From positions 186,001 through 250,000 of the forward strand of contig NZ_JBLFER010000002.1 in the NCBI RefSeq assembly GCF_047345145.1: 64,000 nucleotides of DNA. The letters are read 5' to 3'. Below the pieces are notes generated by a model, which was given only the letters and a program-made list of their open reading frames with translations, was not told the DNA's origin and did not search any database. The position numbers were made by a program, and so were the translations under genes. Positions 1 through 8,689 of this stretch are shown here, in pieces (position 1 is the stretch's first letter; every line of letters starts with the position of its first letter). Source of the stretch: Maribacter_C sp047345145. GTDB taxonomy: Bacteria > Bacteroidota > Bacteroidia > Flavobacteriales > Flavobacteriaceae.

Positions 1-3000
1 TTTCTTCAGGACGTAAAACATCTGGCATTGAAACCACTGGTTCCAACTTTGTATTTTGGTCTTCAACACTGATTCCTGTAACGCCATACATACGAATTGG
101 AGAATCATTTTTAGTCGTCGCGTGAGGTTGCAAAGACGAGATATTAATGAACACATTTGGCGTATACAATTCTGTTATAGGCAACTGGAATTTCGTTTCA
201 CCTTCAACCGTTTCTACCCACATCGATTCTAAAACCTCACTTCCATTTTCAACGGTAACAAGAGCTCTTCCTCCGAATGAACTTGGAAAGGTTACTGTAG
301 CCGTCTCTCCAACATTATAGGTTTCTTTATCCGTAGAAAACACCAACATGGTAGCTGCAGAAGGATCTCCTTTTCGAGATTTTCCAGCCCAACCTGGCCA
401 ATCGATATAAACCGCTTTTCCTGTGGCATGACCGCCATTCGGGTCTTCAACGCGTATTAAATATCTTCCCCAGTCTGGGTATTTTAATTCAAACTCAAAT
501 TCTCCTTTTCCATTGGAATTTGTACTAATAGTTTTCTCAAAAAGTAAATCGCGGTATTGACTACTGCTATATGAAGAAAGGTTATCGGAAGAAGTATCCC
601 ACCACCATCTCCAGCTTACTTTAAAGATGGATACTTTTAAGTTTTTCGCTGCTTTGGCTTTTCCGTTTTCATCAACGGAAACTACCTCGAATTTGTGTTT
701 TACATCCGTTAAGAGCATTCCCCTAGTCTTATCACCTTTGGGAGCATTCAGTCCGATATAGGTACTATATGGAGAATATGGTTTTGTAAATACATCGGTA
801 CTGAAATCACCTCCATTTTCGTATACCTTAGTTATGAATGCTGCATTTAACATTCCGGGTGCTTTACTCGTCAATTGTGGATTTATGCTAAAACTAGCTT
901 TCCCTTCTCCGTCAATTTTACTGTCAAAAACGACTTGGTCTTCTGAAGAAAAACGACGTGTCGGGTCGTCAAAAATATATCCTGGAAAGGTTTCAAATGT
1001 GGTTCTCTTCGGATTGAACTTTGCGGTAATATCTGCTTTCAGGTTTTTGGCAATCGCCCCGTGCAACCATTTCACTTCCATATCACCATTGATGGGTTTG
1101 GCTCCATTTAGCACTTCAGCATCAAACTCTGTTTTAATCTTTAAGCGGTTCGGTTTTATGGTTTCAATCTTGATGGTTTTTGTGAAGGAAGCACCTCCAA
1201 CTGAGACTTTTGCCAACCAATTTCCGGTAGGTGCATTTTCATCAGTTTTAATGTCAAAATGGAAGAAATTGTTGAGTCCATTTTTGGATACTTCACGATG
1301 CACCACCTTGTTATACGGGTCCATCAACTCCAACTTCACCGGATGATTTGCTGGCAACTTATTCGCATTATCATTCAACATAAAGGATAAGAATATCTTA
1401 TCTCCCGGTCGCCAAACACCTCTTTCTCCGAAGATGAATCCTTTAATACCTTTTTGCAAACGTGTTCCTGAAACGTTGAATTTACTAACGGAAAGCGCAT
1501 TTCCATCATTCAATTTCACGTAGTTCTTTTGTCCGTTATTTTCAACTACAGCGAAAAATGCTAATTTTTCAGAGTCAAAAATGGCAGTCCCTTCAGCATC
1601 TGTATTTACGTAACCTACAGACTGTTGCTGGAAGTTATAAAAGGTAACTTTTGCTCCTGCAATTGGATTCGTATTTAAAATATCGCTAACGGCAATGAAG
1701 TAGCTTTTGTTTACCCCTCTTTTAATCGTAATTCCGATATCCGTCGCTAAAACATTTGTTCCAACTTTCTTGTCATAGTAATAGGACTTGTCACAAGGAT
1801 TTTCGCGTTCGTTCCAATTGTAATCATAATACCCATATTCATCATAGTAGTTTTCAATACCATCCCAAGAGCTATCTTCTTGTTCTTCATCAAAATTGTC
1901 TTCGTCTTCTTCCTCCTCGTCAAAATTCGTTGCATCACATTTATAAGAACTGTAGGCAGGGCGGTAATTGAATTCGACACGGTACATCGCTCCAACCTCA
2001 GGAGAAATCAAAGCACTCAAGTCAATAGCATGTGCCGCCCACTTACCTGTTGAAGCTGACAAATTATTCTCAAGTACTATCTTTTTTCTGGCAATGGGTC
2101 GTGCAACACTTCTTAAGTTAGAGCTTCCATTGATATTGTTACTTTGCAAAAACTGAAGTACATTATTCTCAAAGATTTTAAAAACAGATATATCAACCGC
2201 CTTAAGGTTTACCACTTCAAAATTGATTTTTAAATTGTTTGAGGAAGGTAAAATTGTTCCGTTGGAAAGCAGTCTAACTTGTGGTTTTAGTTGTTCGAAA
2301 GCAACGTATTGTTCAAACTTATTTTTGAGTTTATAGCCATCTTCACTTTGAATGCCTTGTAAGACTTCCAACTTGGCAGAGCCTTTCAATTCTGCGGAAG
2401 GGTATAGTTTTAGGGTATTGCCATCAACCGAATATTTAGGTTTTGAAACACCTTCAAGCGTAACTAAACCTTTAAAATTTTGCCCTTTTTTGATAGGGTC
2501 AGAAAAGTTGATAAGCACCACTTGACTTTCTCCGGTTTCTACGGAAGCATCTAAAACTGTAAAATTGTTCTTTCCTGATATTTTGACAACGTTCTTACCA
2601 TTACTTTCAATATCGAACTTTGCACCATCCCAAGAAATTTCTAACTCAGAATCTTCTTCATAGCGCTGAATACTATCTATCTTAAATGAAAATTGAGTTC
2701 CTTTTTGGACAGCCTCATCAAATTTAAGTTTAACGGATTTCCCCTTATGGGAAACAGATAGCAATTGCTTTGCCGTTTCTAAGGGCAACACATCTGAGGC
2801 CCTAAGTTGTCCGGTAATATATTGTCTGCTTTTCGAATACGACTGCAAAGCATCCGTATAAATATTGAATTGTTGTTTTAAGGTTTTTACCCCGAAAGTC
2901 ATTGTTTTTAATTCCCTCGGAAGGTCTTTAACGATTTCCGAAAGTGCAAATTCAAAGGTGTATTCAGTGTCTTGCTTGAATCCGTTTTCGGGAATAAAAG

Positions 3001-3283
3001 CAATCGTTCTTTTATCCAAGGAAACCACCTTTCCTTTTGTTCTGGGAGAAACGCGAAGTAAATCAGAATCTAATTCATCACCGTTATTCCATGATTCTAT
3101 CGGAGTATTCAGAACAACCCGAACGTCACTTTGTGCAGAAATAATTCCGTGAGAAACTTCAGTAATGTATTCTTGATATTTATTTAGATTTTCGAATTGT
3201 TCTTCAGGTGATGCAATTTTTTCTTTGCATCCGGCTAGAATAAAAAGGAAGAGAGAAAGGCGTAAAAAGGACTTGATTTTCAT
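1..3283 (-). CDS. Alpha-2-macroglobulin family lipoprotein (partial, C-terminus beyond window)
   Basis: About 1094 residues are visible; the reading frame stays open to the window edge. The ATG at 3283 gives a signal peptide ending in a lipobox (LAGC, Cys19), so the protein should be tethered to a membrane. The middle carries macroglobulin-like beta domains, including the typical FGERGVWRPGD and IDWPGWAGKS stretches. The thioester/TED region, if present, lies outside the window. Family role: large periplasmic or surface protease traps, often beside penicillin-binding protein 1C; that partner would lie off the left edge. Residues 449-497 form an acidic, tyrosine-rich insert bounded by two cysteines. 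Family assignment is firm, function is by analogy. Confidence 0.9.
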   Translation of the reverse strand, partial: MKIKSFLRLSLFLFILAGCKEKIASPEEQFENLNKYQEYITEVSHGIISAQSDVRVVLNTPIESWNNGDELDSDLLRVSPRTKGKVVSLDKRTIAFIPENGFKQDTEYTFEFALSEIVKDLPRELKTMTFGVKTLKQQFNIYTDALQSYSKSRQYITGQLRASDVLPLETAKQLLSVSHKGKSVKLKFDEAVQKGTQFSFKIDSIQRYEEDSELEISWDGAKFDIESNGKNVVKISGKNNFTVLDASVETGESQVVLINFSDPIKKGQNFKGLVTLEGVSKPKYSVDGNTLKLYPSAELKGSAKLEVLQGIQSEDGYKLKNKFEQYVAFEQLKPQVRLLSNGTILPSSNNLKINFEVVNLKAVDISVFKIFENNVLQFLQSNNINGSSNLRSVARPIARKKIVLENNLSASTGKWAAHAIDLSALISPEVGAMYRVEFNYRPAYSSYKCDATNFDEEEEDEDNFDEEQEDSSWDGIENYYDEYGYYDYNWNERENPCDKSYYYDKKVGTNVLATDIGITIKRGVNKSYFIAVSDILNTNPIAGAKVTFYNFQQQSVGYVNTDAEGTAIFDSEKLAFFAVVENNGQKNYVKLNDGNALSVSKFNVSGTRLQKGIKGFIFGERGVWRPGDKIFLSFMLNDNANKLPANHPVKLELMDPYNKVVHREVSKNGLNNFFHFDIKTDENAPTGNWLAKVSVGGASFTKTIKIETIKPNRLKIKTEFDAEVLNGAKPINGDMEVKWLHGAIAKNLKADITAKFNPKRTTFETFPGYIFDDPTRRFSSEDQVVFDSKIDGEGKASFSINPQLTSKAPGMLNAAFITKVYENGGDFSTDVFTKPYSPYSTYIGLNAPKGDKTRGMLLTDVKHKFEVVSVDENGKAKAAKNLKVSIFKVSWRWWWDTSSDNLSSYSSSQYRDLLFEKTISTNSNGKGEFEFELKYPDWGRYLIRVEDPNGGHATGKAVYIDWPGWAGKSRKGDPSAATMLVFSTDKETYNVGETATVTFPSSFGGRALVTVENGSEVLESMWVETVEGETKFQLPITELYTPNVFINISSLQPHATTKNDSPIRMYGVTGISVEDQNTKLEPVVSMPDVLRPEE

Positions 3284-3634
3284 GAAATAGAATTTTATTA
3301 AAAGTAAAGGAGCTTCAAATAAAATCCATCCCAAAATACTGTAGAATATATAGCCCCCAATACCCCCGTATTCAGTTAGAACGAAATTGATCGTTTCTTT
3401 ATTACTTTGTTTCGTGATAATTCAAGTACTGTTAAATATGTACGGTTTGACTTATTAATTTGTTTTTGAACAGTGTAATTCATCGAAAAAAGCATTTTTT
3501 ACATAGATGAGCTCTGTATTTTACGTATCATTACGGACGCTAACGTCCCCAGTTAGCAGAAGAACACGAGAACACCCCACGTCTCCACCACCTACTTTAC
3601 TTTTAGAGCACCTACTTACAAATAGAACTGTTGT
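3284..3634. other. Intergenic region between divergent lipoprotein genes
   Basis: 351 bp with no credible ORF. It should hold the promoters of both flanking divergent genes. The only clear element is GTGTAATTCATCGA at 3473-3486, which recurs before two other exported-protein genes in this window and is listed separately. Confidence 0.5.
3473..3486 (+). promoter_or_regulatory. GTGTAATTCATCGA element, copy 1
   Basis: 14-nt match identical to the element at 40400-40413; both are followed by a run resembling CATTTTTTACA or CAATTTTTACA. It lies about 150 bp before the CAP lipoprotein start. It could be a regulator site; which regulator binds is unknown. Confidence 0.4.
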
Positions 3635-4111
3635 ATGAAAATGAGAACGCACTATGTTGCCCTTGTTTTATTTGTAATTACTTTGGCTTCTTGTAGTAAA
3701 GAATCCTTAGAGAACACAAGTATTACCGAGGCTGAGAACGCTACAGAAGTTGAATTGGAATTGTTGGCGGTTGTAAATGACCATCGCATTTCTCTAGGGC
3801 AATCTGCATTAGATTTTAGCGAAGTGGCTTACGAATATGCGAATCAGCATAATGATTATATGATTTCTAAAGGAAGTATTAATCACGATAATTTCAGCTT
3901 TAGAGCTTCAAAAATTTCTTCTCAGGTAAGTGCTGAGTTCGTAGCTGAAAATGTTGCCAAGGATTATACGAATGCAGCGGAAGCTTTTCAAGGTTGGTTA
4001 AATAGCTCTAGCCATAAAAAAACTATGGAAGGTGATTTTTCGCATACTGCAGTTAGCGTCAAAATGAACGATGCTGGCAACTTCTATTTTACGCAGATAT
4101 TCTTTAGGTAA
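3635..4111 (+). CDS. CAP (SCP/PR1-like) domain lipoprotein
   Basis: 158 residues. A hydrophobic leader ends in LASC (Cys20), so it is a predicted lipoprotein. The rest is one compact CAP domain: an N-terminal helix with VNDHR, the INHDNF..R stretch, ENVA, WLNSSSHKKTM and a C-terminal NFYFTQIF strand. Bacterial CAP proteins are secreted or surface proteins of mostly unknown activity. It is monocistronic: a 351-bp divergent region precedes it and an inverted repeat follows. The motif at 3473 may control it. Confidence 0.85.
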   Translation: MKMRTHYVALVLFVITLASCSKESLENTSITEAENATEVELELLAVVNDHRISLGQSALDFSEVAYEYANQHNDYMISKGSINHDNFSFRASKISSQVSAEFVAENVAKDYTNAAEAFQGWLNSSSHKKTMEGDFSHTAVSVKMNDAGNFYFTQIFFR

Positions 4112-4140
4112 GAATTTCTTAGGCCTATTTTCATTTACCC

Positions 4141-4200
4141 AAACCCTAAAGGGACTGAAAATATGCTGACACCTAGTAAAAAGTCCTACCTTTAGGGTTG
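4141..4200. repeat. Inverted repeat after CAP gene
   Basis: AACCCTAAAGG at 4141-4151 pairs with CCTTTAGGGTT at 4190-4200 across a 38-nt loop. There is no U-run after it, so it is not a standard intrinsic terminator, but it sits where transcription of the CAP gene should end. Confidence 0.45.
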
Positions 4201-4219
4201 GGGTAAAGACTTTTCCTTA

Positions 4220-4253
4220 TTGATAATGGTATCCTTTTCTTTTCTTAAATTTG
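4220..4253 (+). promoter_or_regulatory. Bacteroidetes-type promoter before 3-hydroxyanthranilate dioxygenase
   Basis: TTG at 4220-4222, a 23-nt spacer and TAAATTTG at 4246-4253 match the Flavobacteriaceae consensus TTG-N17-23-TAnnTTTG. The start codon is 59 nt further on. Confidence 0.5.
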
Positions 4254-4311
4254 ATGGAACCTCATGTTCATCTGGTGCTTACTAGATTGAACAAAAATCA
4301 TTTATCCATCT

Positions 4312-4854
4312 ATGTCAATAGCACCTCCGTTTAATCTCAACAAATGGATTGAAGAAAACCGCGACACCTTAAAACCGCCTGTAGGAAATAAAAATCTATA
4401 TAAAGATGCAGGGGATTATATTGTTATGATTGTTGCCGGACCCAATGCGAGAAAAGACTACCATTATAATGAAACCGAAGAACTTTTTTATCAGTTAGAG
4501 GGAGAAATTGAAGTGCTTATTCAAGAGGATGGGCAGAAGAAAACCATGAAATTGGGGCCTGGAGATATGTATTTACACCCTGCGAAAGTTCCACACTCTC
4601 CTGTTCGCCATGAGGGAAGCATTGGTCTAGTGGTGGAACGCAAACGTGCCGATATGGAAGTTGACGACGGCTTGCTCTGGTTCTGCGATAACTGCAACCA
4701 AAAATTGTATGAAGCTTACTTCACATTACATGATATTGAGAAAGATTTTTTAGAGCATTTCAAATATTTTTATGGTTCCGAAAAATTGAGAACTTGTACT
4801 AATTGCGGGACGGTTATGCCCGTTGATAAACGTTTCATAGCCGAAGAAAATTAA
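4312..4854 (+). CDS. nbaC: 3-hydroxyanthranilate 3,4-dioxygenase
   Basis: 180 residues, the usual length for the bacterial enzyme. It opens the ring of 3-hydroxyanthranilate to aminocarboxymuconate semialdehyde in the kynurenine pathway (tryptophan breakdown and quinolinate/NAD synthesis). It is a cupin with the iron ligands His51, Glu57 and His95 and substrate arginines near 47 and 99. A C-terminal rubredoxin-like site is formed by CDNC (125-128) and CTNC. It starts a same-strand run that reaches the aldehyde dehydrogenase at 7723; the other kynurenine genes are not in the window. Confidence 0.95.
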   Translation: MSIAPPFNLNKWIEENRDTLKPPVGNKNLYKDAGDYIVMIVAGPNARKDYHYNETEELFYQLEGEIEVLIQEDGQKKTMKLGPGDMYLHPAKVPHSPVRHEGSIGLVVERKRADMEVDDGLLWFCDNCNQKLYEAYFTLHDIEKDFLEHFKYFYGSEKLRTCTNCGTVMPVDKRFIAEEN

Positions 4855-4860
4855 AACTAT

Positions 4861-5223
4861 ATGGAAATCACTATCAAAATATTAATTGGGTTTGTAGCCT
4901 TTCTACACCTGTATTTTCTCTACTTTGAAATGTTTGCGTGGACGACAAAGGGACCAAAAATATTTAGAGGTTTTCCAAAGGATTTATTTGTGCCAACTAA
5001 ATCAATGGCCGCCAATCAAGGCTTATACAATGGTTTTTTAGCTGCAGGACTCGTTTGGACATTTTTTATATCGGACGCAGTTTGGAAAGATAATATTTCA
5101 TTATTCTTTTTAGGATGTGTTGCAGTAGCAGGAATTTACGGTGCCCTCACTGTAGAAAAGAAAATATTCTTTATTCAGGCTGTACCGGCACTAATTGCAA
5201 TCGCTCTTATCCTTTTGTTTTAG
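4861..5223 (+). CDS. DUF1304 family membrane protein
   Basis: 120 residues with four hydrophobic segments, beginning with a helix that carries HLYFLYFEMFAW and followed by the polar loop FPKDLFVPTKSMAANQGLYNG, which is typical of the DUF1304 family. Function unknown. It starts 6 nt after the dioxygenase stop codon, so it is probably co-transcribed. Confidence 0.85.
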   Translation: MEITIKILIGFVAFLHLYFLYFEMFAWTTKGPKIFRGFPKDLFVPTKSMAANQGLYNGFLAAGLVWTFFISDAVWKDNISLFFLGCVAVAGIYGALTVEKKIFFIQAVPALIAIALILLF

Positions 5224-5247
5224 GAAACTTGAACTCAACAATGATTT

Positions 5248-5700
5248 ATGAAACAGTACTCTTCCCTTTTGACATCCCTATTTTTACTACTCACGTTTTT
5301 TGTTAAAGGACAAACACCGCAAGATTCATTAGATATTAAACAAGTTGCTTTGGACTATATCGAATCTCAACATAATCTAAAACCTGAACAATTTGAACGT
5401 GCAGCACATCCAAGAATGGTTAAAAGAACTTTTTGGACCAATAAAAAGACGAAAAAAGAATACTTGAGAGAAACCTTTACCGATGCTATGGTTTTGTTAG
5501 CCGAAACCTACAATCAAAATGGAGATAAGTTCCCTGAAAATCCTAAAAAAGAGGTTGTAATTCTTGATATATTTAAGAAAACAGCTTCAGTAAAACTTAT
5601 AGCCGATGATTGGATTGATTATATGCATATTGTAAAATTGAATGGTAAGTGGCAAATCGTAAATGTGCTTTGGCAGTTCAATGATTCCAAACAACATTAA
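5248..5700 (+). CDS. Secreted NTF2-like (lumazine-binding-like) protein
   Basis: 150 residues with an N-terminal signal peptide ending near VKGQ. The mature part has the alpha-plus-beta layout of the putative lumazine-binding/NTF2-like superfamily (VALDYIES, HPRMVKR, then VASVKL and DYMHIVKLNGKWQIVNVLW at the C-terminus). Probably a periplasmic ligand-binding or orphan enzyme domain. It is 5 nt from the next NTF2-like gene, which suggests a tandem pair in one operon. Confidence 0.75.
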   Translation: MKQYSSLLTSLFLLLTFFVKGQTPQDSLDIKQVALDYIESQHNLKPEQFERAAHPRMVKRTFWTNKKTKKEYLRETFTDAMVLLAETYNQNGDKFPENPKKEVVILDIFKKTASVKLIADDWIDYMHIVKLNGKWQIVNVLWQFNDSKQH

Positions 5701-5704
5701 AACG

Positions 5705-6109
5705 ATGAGAGTCTTAATACTATTTTTCTTGATTCTAACCCCATTATCTTTATCTGCACAAATGAGCCCAGAAGAAGTAGTACAAAAACAGTTGGAAACT
5801 TATAACAATCGCGATATCGATGGCTTCATGTCCGTCATTGATACAAACATTACCATGCATGATTTTTCCACTGGGAAAATTACCTTGGAAGGTTATGAAG
5901 ACTGCAAGAAAGTATATGCTGAGGTATTTGCAGATTCTCCCAAACTCCATTCTAAAATATTGACCCGAACGGTTTTTGACAATAAGGTCATTGACCACGA
6001 ATATATTACCGGAAGAAAAGGAAGTGACACGCCTATTGAATTAGTGCTTATTTATGAGGTAAATGATGAAAAAATCACCAAGATATCTGTCCTTCGAAAA
6101 CAAGAATAA
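5705..6109 (+). CDS. Secreted SnoaL/NTF2-like protein
   Basis: 134 residues from the ATG at 5705. A longer reading from 5663 would overlap the previous gene and bury the signal peptide (MRVLILFFLILTPLSLSAQ), so the shorter start is preferred. The mature part is a SnoaL-like fold (QLETYNNRDIDGFMSVID, then beta strands ending KITKISVLRKQE). Substrate unknown. It follows a second NTF2-like gene at once; the two sequences are only distantly similar. Confidence 0.8.
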   Translation: MRVLILFFLILTPLSLSAQMSPEEVVQKQLETYNNRDIDGFMSVIDTNITMHDFSTGKITLEGYEDCKKVYAEVFADSPKLHSKILTRTVFDNKVIDHEYITGRKGSDTPIELVLIYEVNDEKITKISVLRKQE

Positions 6110-6125
6110 ATCAGTTGTTTATTCG

Positions 6126-6133
6126 TAGTTTTG
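6126..6133 (+). promoter_or_regulatory. TAnnTTTG -7 box before aldehyde dehydrogenase
   Basis: TAGTTTTG lies 36 nt before the ATG at 6170. No good -33 box at standard spacing was found. Confidence 0.35.
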
Positions 6134-6169
6134 TAGAAATTTAACAATTCACGCTTAAAAAGTTATAAA

Positions 6170-7723
6170 ATGTCAAAAATAGCCACGGAATTTGGTATTA
6201 CTGAAGCCCTAAAAGCCTTAGGAATTAAAGAAATCAACGAAGGAACTTCTACTGGTTCTGACAATTTTTCTTCCGGAGAAATCATAGAATCGTATTCTCC
6301 CGTTGACGGAGCTTTGATTGGAAAAGTGAAAGCCACTTCCAAAGAAGACTACGAAAAGGTAATGACAACGGCTACGGCGGCATTCAAAACTTGGCGACAA
6401 AAACCAGCTCCGCTTCGAGGTGAAGTTGTGCGTCAGTTTGGTGAAAAATTACGTGAATTAAAAGAGCCGCTTGGAAAATTGGTTTCTTATGAAATGGGAA
6501 AAAGCTACCAAGAAGGTTTGGGTGAAGTACAAGAAATGATTGACATCTGCGATTTCGCAGTCGGACTTTCAAGACAATTACACGGTTTGACCATGCACTC
6601 TGAAAGACCCGGACACAGAATGTACGAGCAGTATCATCCATTGGGAGTTGTTGGAATTATTTCAGCATTTAACTTTCCCGTAGCCGTTTGGGCATGGAAT
6701 ACCGCTTTAGCTTGGATTTGTGGTGATGTATGTGTTTGGAAACCTTCCGAAAAAACACCTTTATGTGGTGTGGCTTGTCAAAATATAGCTGCTGAAGTTT
6801 TCAAAGCAAACGGACTTCCAGAAGGAATTTCTTGCATGATTAATGGGGATTATAAAGTTGGTGAAATGATGACTAACGACGGTCGTGTTCCATTGGTTTC
6901 GGCTACAGGTTCCATCCGTATGGGGAAAATCGTTGCGCAGGCAGTTGCCGCAAGACTAGGTAAGTCATTACTAGAATTAGGTGGAAACAATGCGATTATT
7001 GTTACTCCGGATGCAGATATTAAAATGACAGTAATTGGAGCCGTTTTCGGTGCTGTGGGTACCGCGGGTCAACGTTGTACTTCAACACGACGATTAATTA
7101 TTCACGAGTCCATTTATGATAAAGTAAAAGATGCGGTTGTAGCTGCTTATGGTCAATTACGTATTGGAAATCCTTTGGATGAAAATAATCATGTAGGTCC
7201 ATTAATCGATACCGATGCAGTCGGTCATTATAGCAAAGCGCTCGAAAAAGTTGTTGCTGAAGGTGGAAAAGTCATTGTCCAAGGTGGCGTTTTGGAAGGT
7301 GAAGGTTATGAAAGTGGTTGCTATGTAAAACCAGCCATTGCCGAAGCTAAGAACGATTTTGAAATCGTGCAACATGAAACATTTGCTCCTGTACTTTATC
7401 TTTTAAAATATTCTGGGGATGTTGAAAATGCAATTGCTGTTCAAAACGGCGTTGTTCAAGGGCTTTCCTCAGCTATCATGACGAACAATTTAAGAGAAGC
7501 CGAACGTTTCTTAAGTCAAAATGGTAGCGATTGTGGAATTGCCAATGTCAACATAGGAACTTCCGGTGCCGAGATAGGCGGTGCATTTGGTGGAGAAAAA
7601 GAAACTGGTGGTGGTCGCGAAAGTGGTTCGGATGCATGGAAAGTATACATGCGTCGTCAAACAAATACAATTAACTACACAACAGAACTTCCTCTAGCAC
7701 AAGGGATCAAATTCGATTTGTAA
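6170..7723 (+). CDS. ALDH7-type aldehyde dehydrogenase (alpha-aminoadipic semialdehyde dehydrogenase-like)
   Basis: 517 residues, full length. The Rossmann and catalytic motifs fit the ALDH7 (antiquitin) branch: AFNFPVAVWAWN, WKPSEKTPL, LELGGNN with the general base Glu269, and GTAGQRCTS with nucleophile Cys303. The C-terminus has FGGEKETGGGRESGSDAWK. Antiquitins oxidise alpha-aminoadipic semialdehyde in lysine breakdown using NAD+. A role linked to the upstream kynurenine gene cannot be excluded. A long-stem terminator follows at 7749-7814. Confidence 0.9.
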   Translation: MSKIATEFGITEALKALGIKEINEGTSTGSDNFSSGEIIESYSPVDGALIGKVKATSKEDYEKVMTTATAAFKTWRQKPAPLRGEVVRQFGEKLRELKEPLGKLVSYEMGKSYQEGLGEVQEMIDICDFAVGLSRQLHGLTMHSERPGHRMYEQYHPLGVVGIISAFNFPVAVWAWNTALAWICGDVCVWKPSEKTPLCGVACQNIAAEVFKANGLPEGISCMINGDYKVGEMMTNDGRVPLVSATGSIRMGKIVAQAVAARLGKSLLELGGNNAIIVTPDADIKMTVIGAVFGAVGTAGQRCTSTRRLIIHESIYDKVKDAVVAAYGQLRIGNPLDENNHVGPLIDTDAVGHYSKALEKVVAEGGKVIVQGGVLEGEGYESGCYVKPAIAEAKNDFEIVQHETFAPVLYLLKYSGDVENAIAVQNGVVQGLSSAIMTNNLREAERFLSQNGSDCGIANVNIGTSGAEIGGAFGGEKETGGGRESGSDAWKVYMRRQTNTINYTTELPLAQGIKFDL

Positions 7724-7748
7724 ATTCTAGGTACAGCTTAAATAAAAT

Positions 7749-7814
7749 ACTCCTAGTTGTTTAGCTCCTTCATCCACCAAAAGGCGAACTGGCTCAAACA
7801 ACTAGGAGTTTTTT
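7749..7814 (+). terminator. Long-stem terminator after aldehyde dehydrogenase
   Basis: ACTCCTAGTTGTTT at 7749-7762 pairs perfectly with AAACAACTAGGAGT at 7796-7809, followed by a U-run. The 33-nt loop is unusually large for an intrinsic terminator. Confidence 0.75.
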
Positions 7815-7957
7815 ATTTCCAATAGAATTCCAAAACCTTTTTATACGGATTATCAAAAAGTACTTTGGTTAGACTATATTCTCTTCGGTTTCCCGATAAA
7901 ATATCTTCGTTACTTATTAGTAATTATTTCCTTAGAAAGGTTAACACAAAAAGGCAT

Positions 7958-8022
7958 AAAAAACCCGCTGTTACTCAAAATCTACCCGTTCCCCCGAATG
8001 ATAGTCTTGAATTTACAGCGGG
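7958..8022 (-). terminator. Minus-strand terminator of the 43-residue peptide gene
   Basis: CCCGCTGT (7964-7971) pairs with ACAGCGGG (8015-8022). Read on the minus strand the hairpin is followed by a U-run (TTTTTTATG). It lies about 45 nt beyond the stop codon of the gene at 8068-8199. Confidence 0.6.
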
Positions 8023-8067
8023 ATTAACCAAACTAACTCAAACACTAAGTTTTATATGGAAGTCTTA

Positions 8068-8199
8068 TTAATTGCTTCCATTTTTTGACTTCAAAGGTTC
8101 TGTTTCTTGAACCCGCCAGCTTCCATGAAGAAGAGCCTGTGTTCCAAGAACTATCACCATGCAAGCAAAAGTCATTATTTTTATAATTTCAGTTTTCAT
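8068..8199 (-). CDS. Small single-span membrane or secreted peptide, 43 residues
   Basis: ATG at 8199, stop at 8068. The translation begins MKTEIIKIMTFACMVIVLG: a lysine-containing start followed by a hydrophobic stretch, then a polar tail HGSWRVQETEPLKSKNGSN. That is the layout of a short membrane-anchored or exported peptide. A proper intrinsic terminator follows on the same strand, which supports a real transcription unit. I recognise no family. It could also be a chance frame within a small RNA. Confidence 0.5.
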   Translation of the reverse strand: MKTEIIKIMTFACMVIVLGTQALLHGSWRVQETEPLKSKNGSN

Positions 8200-8413
8200 A
8201 TCTGTTCTCTTATAACTTCGTTTCAAATATATGCTCTAGCGCTCTTTCAATATTTCAATATTGTACCATTTGATTCAATTCTTGTGTAAATGGCAAAAAA
8301 TTAGTCTTTGTTTCACTTTTCATATATTCATGTCTACTAGGGAAAAAAGGTAAACACTTTCGTCTAAGGAATATTTTTTATCTACAAACCTTTCCCTACT
8401 ACAATAAAAACAG

Positions 8414-8455
8414 AACCCCATCACAATGCCGATCTTTGTCGGGAGTGATGGGGTT
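8414..8455 (-). terminator. Orphan nested hairpin
   Basis: AACCCCATCAC (8414-8424) pairs with GTGATGGGGTT (8445-8455); an inner stem CCGA/TCGG lies within. On the minus strand it is followed by CTGTTTTTATT, so it resembles a minus-strand terminator, but no gene with a start codon precedes it. Confidence 0.4.
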
Positions 8456-8689
8456 TCCACTTATATATTTTTCAGCAATTTCAAAATTTATTTGTAAACC
8501 GAACAAAGGTATTTCGTGAATGGTATCAAAAACTGTATAAATGGCAGCAAAACTAAAGGTAAGCCATGTAATACTTACATGAATTCAGAATGCTTACCTA
8601 CTCATTTATAGGATTTAATTCACAATAATTTAACATTTTAAGGATTTTTTTTAATACATTGTAGCTTCAACACTAAATCATTTTTAACA

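Larger units (their letters stand above)
7724..8689. other. 966-bp spacer with a small gene and three hairpins
   Basis: The spacer holds the aldehyde dehydrogenase terminator (7749-7814), a minus-strand terminator (about 7958-8022), a 43-codon minus-strand gene (8068-8199) and an orphan hairpin (8414-8455). Open frames on the plus strand at 7865-8071 and 8107-8289 have no family features and cross these structures; I do not call them genes. Confidence 0.6.

Noticed and set aside
7865..8289. Plus-strand frames of 68 and 60 codons in the spacer
   Set aside because: They cross hairpins and the minus-strand small gene and look like no known protein.
8401..8600. Open minus-strand frame ending near 8401
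   Set aside because: It has no ATG or GTG start after the last stop codon.
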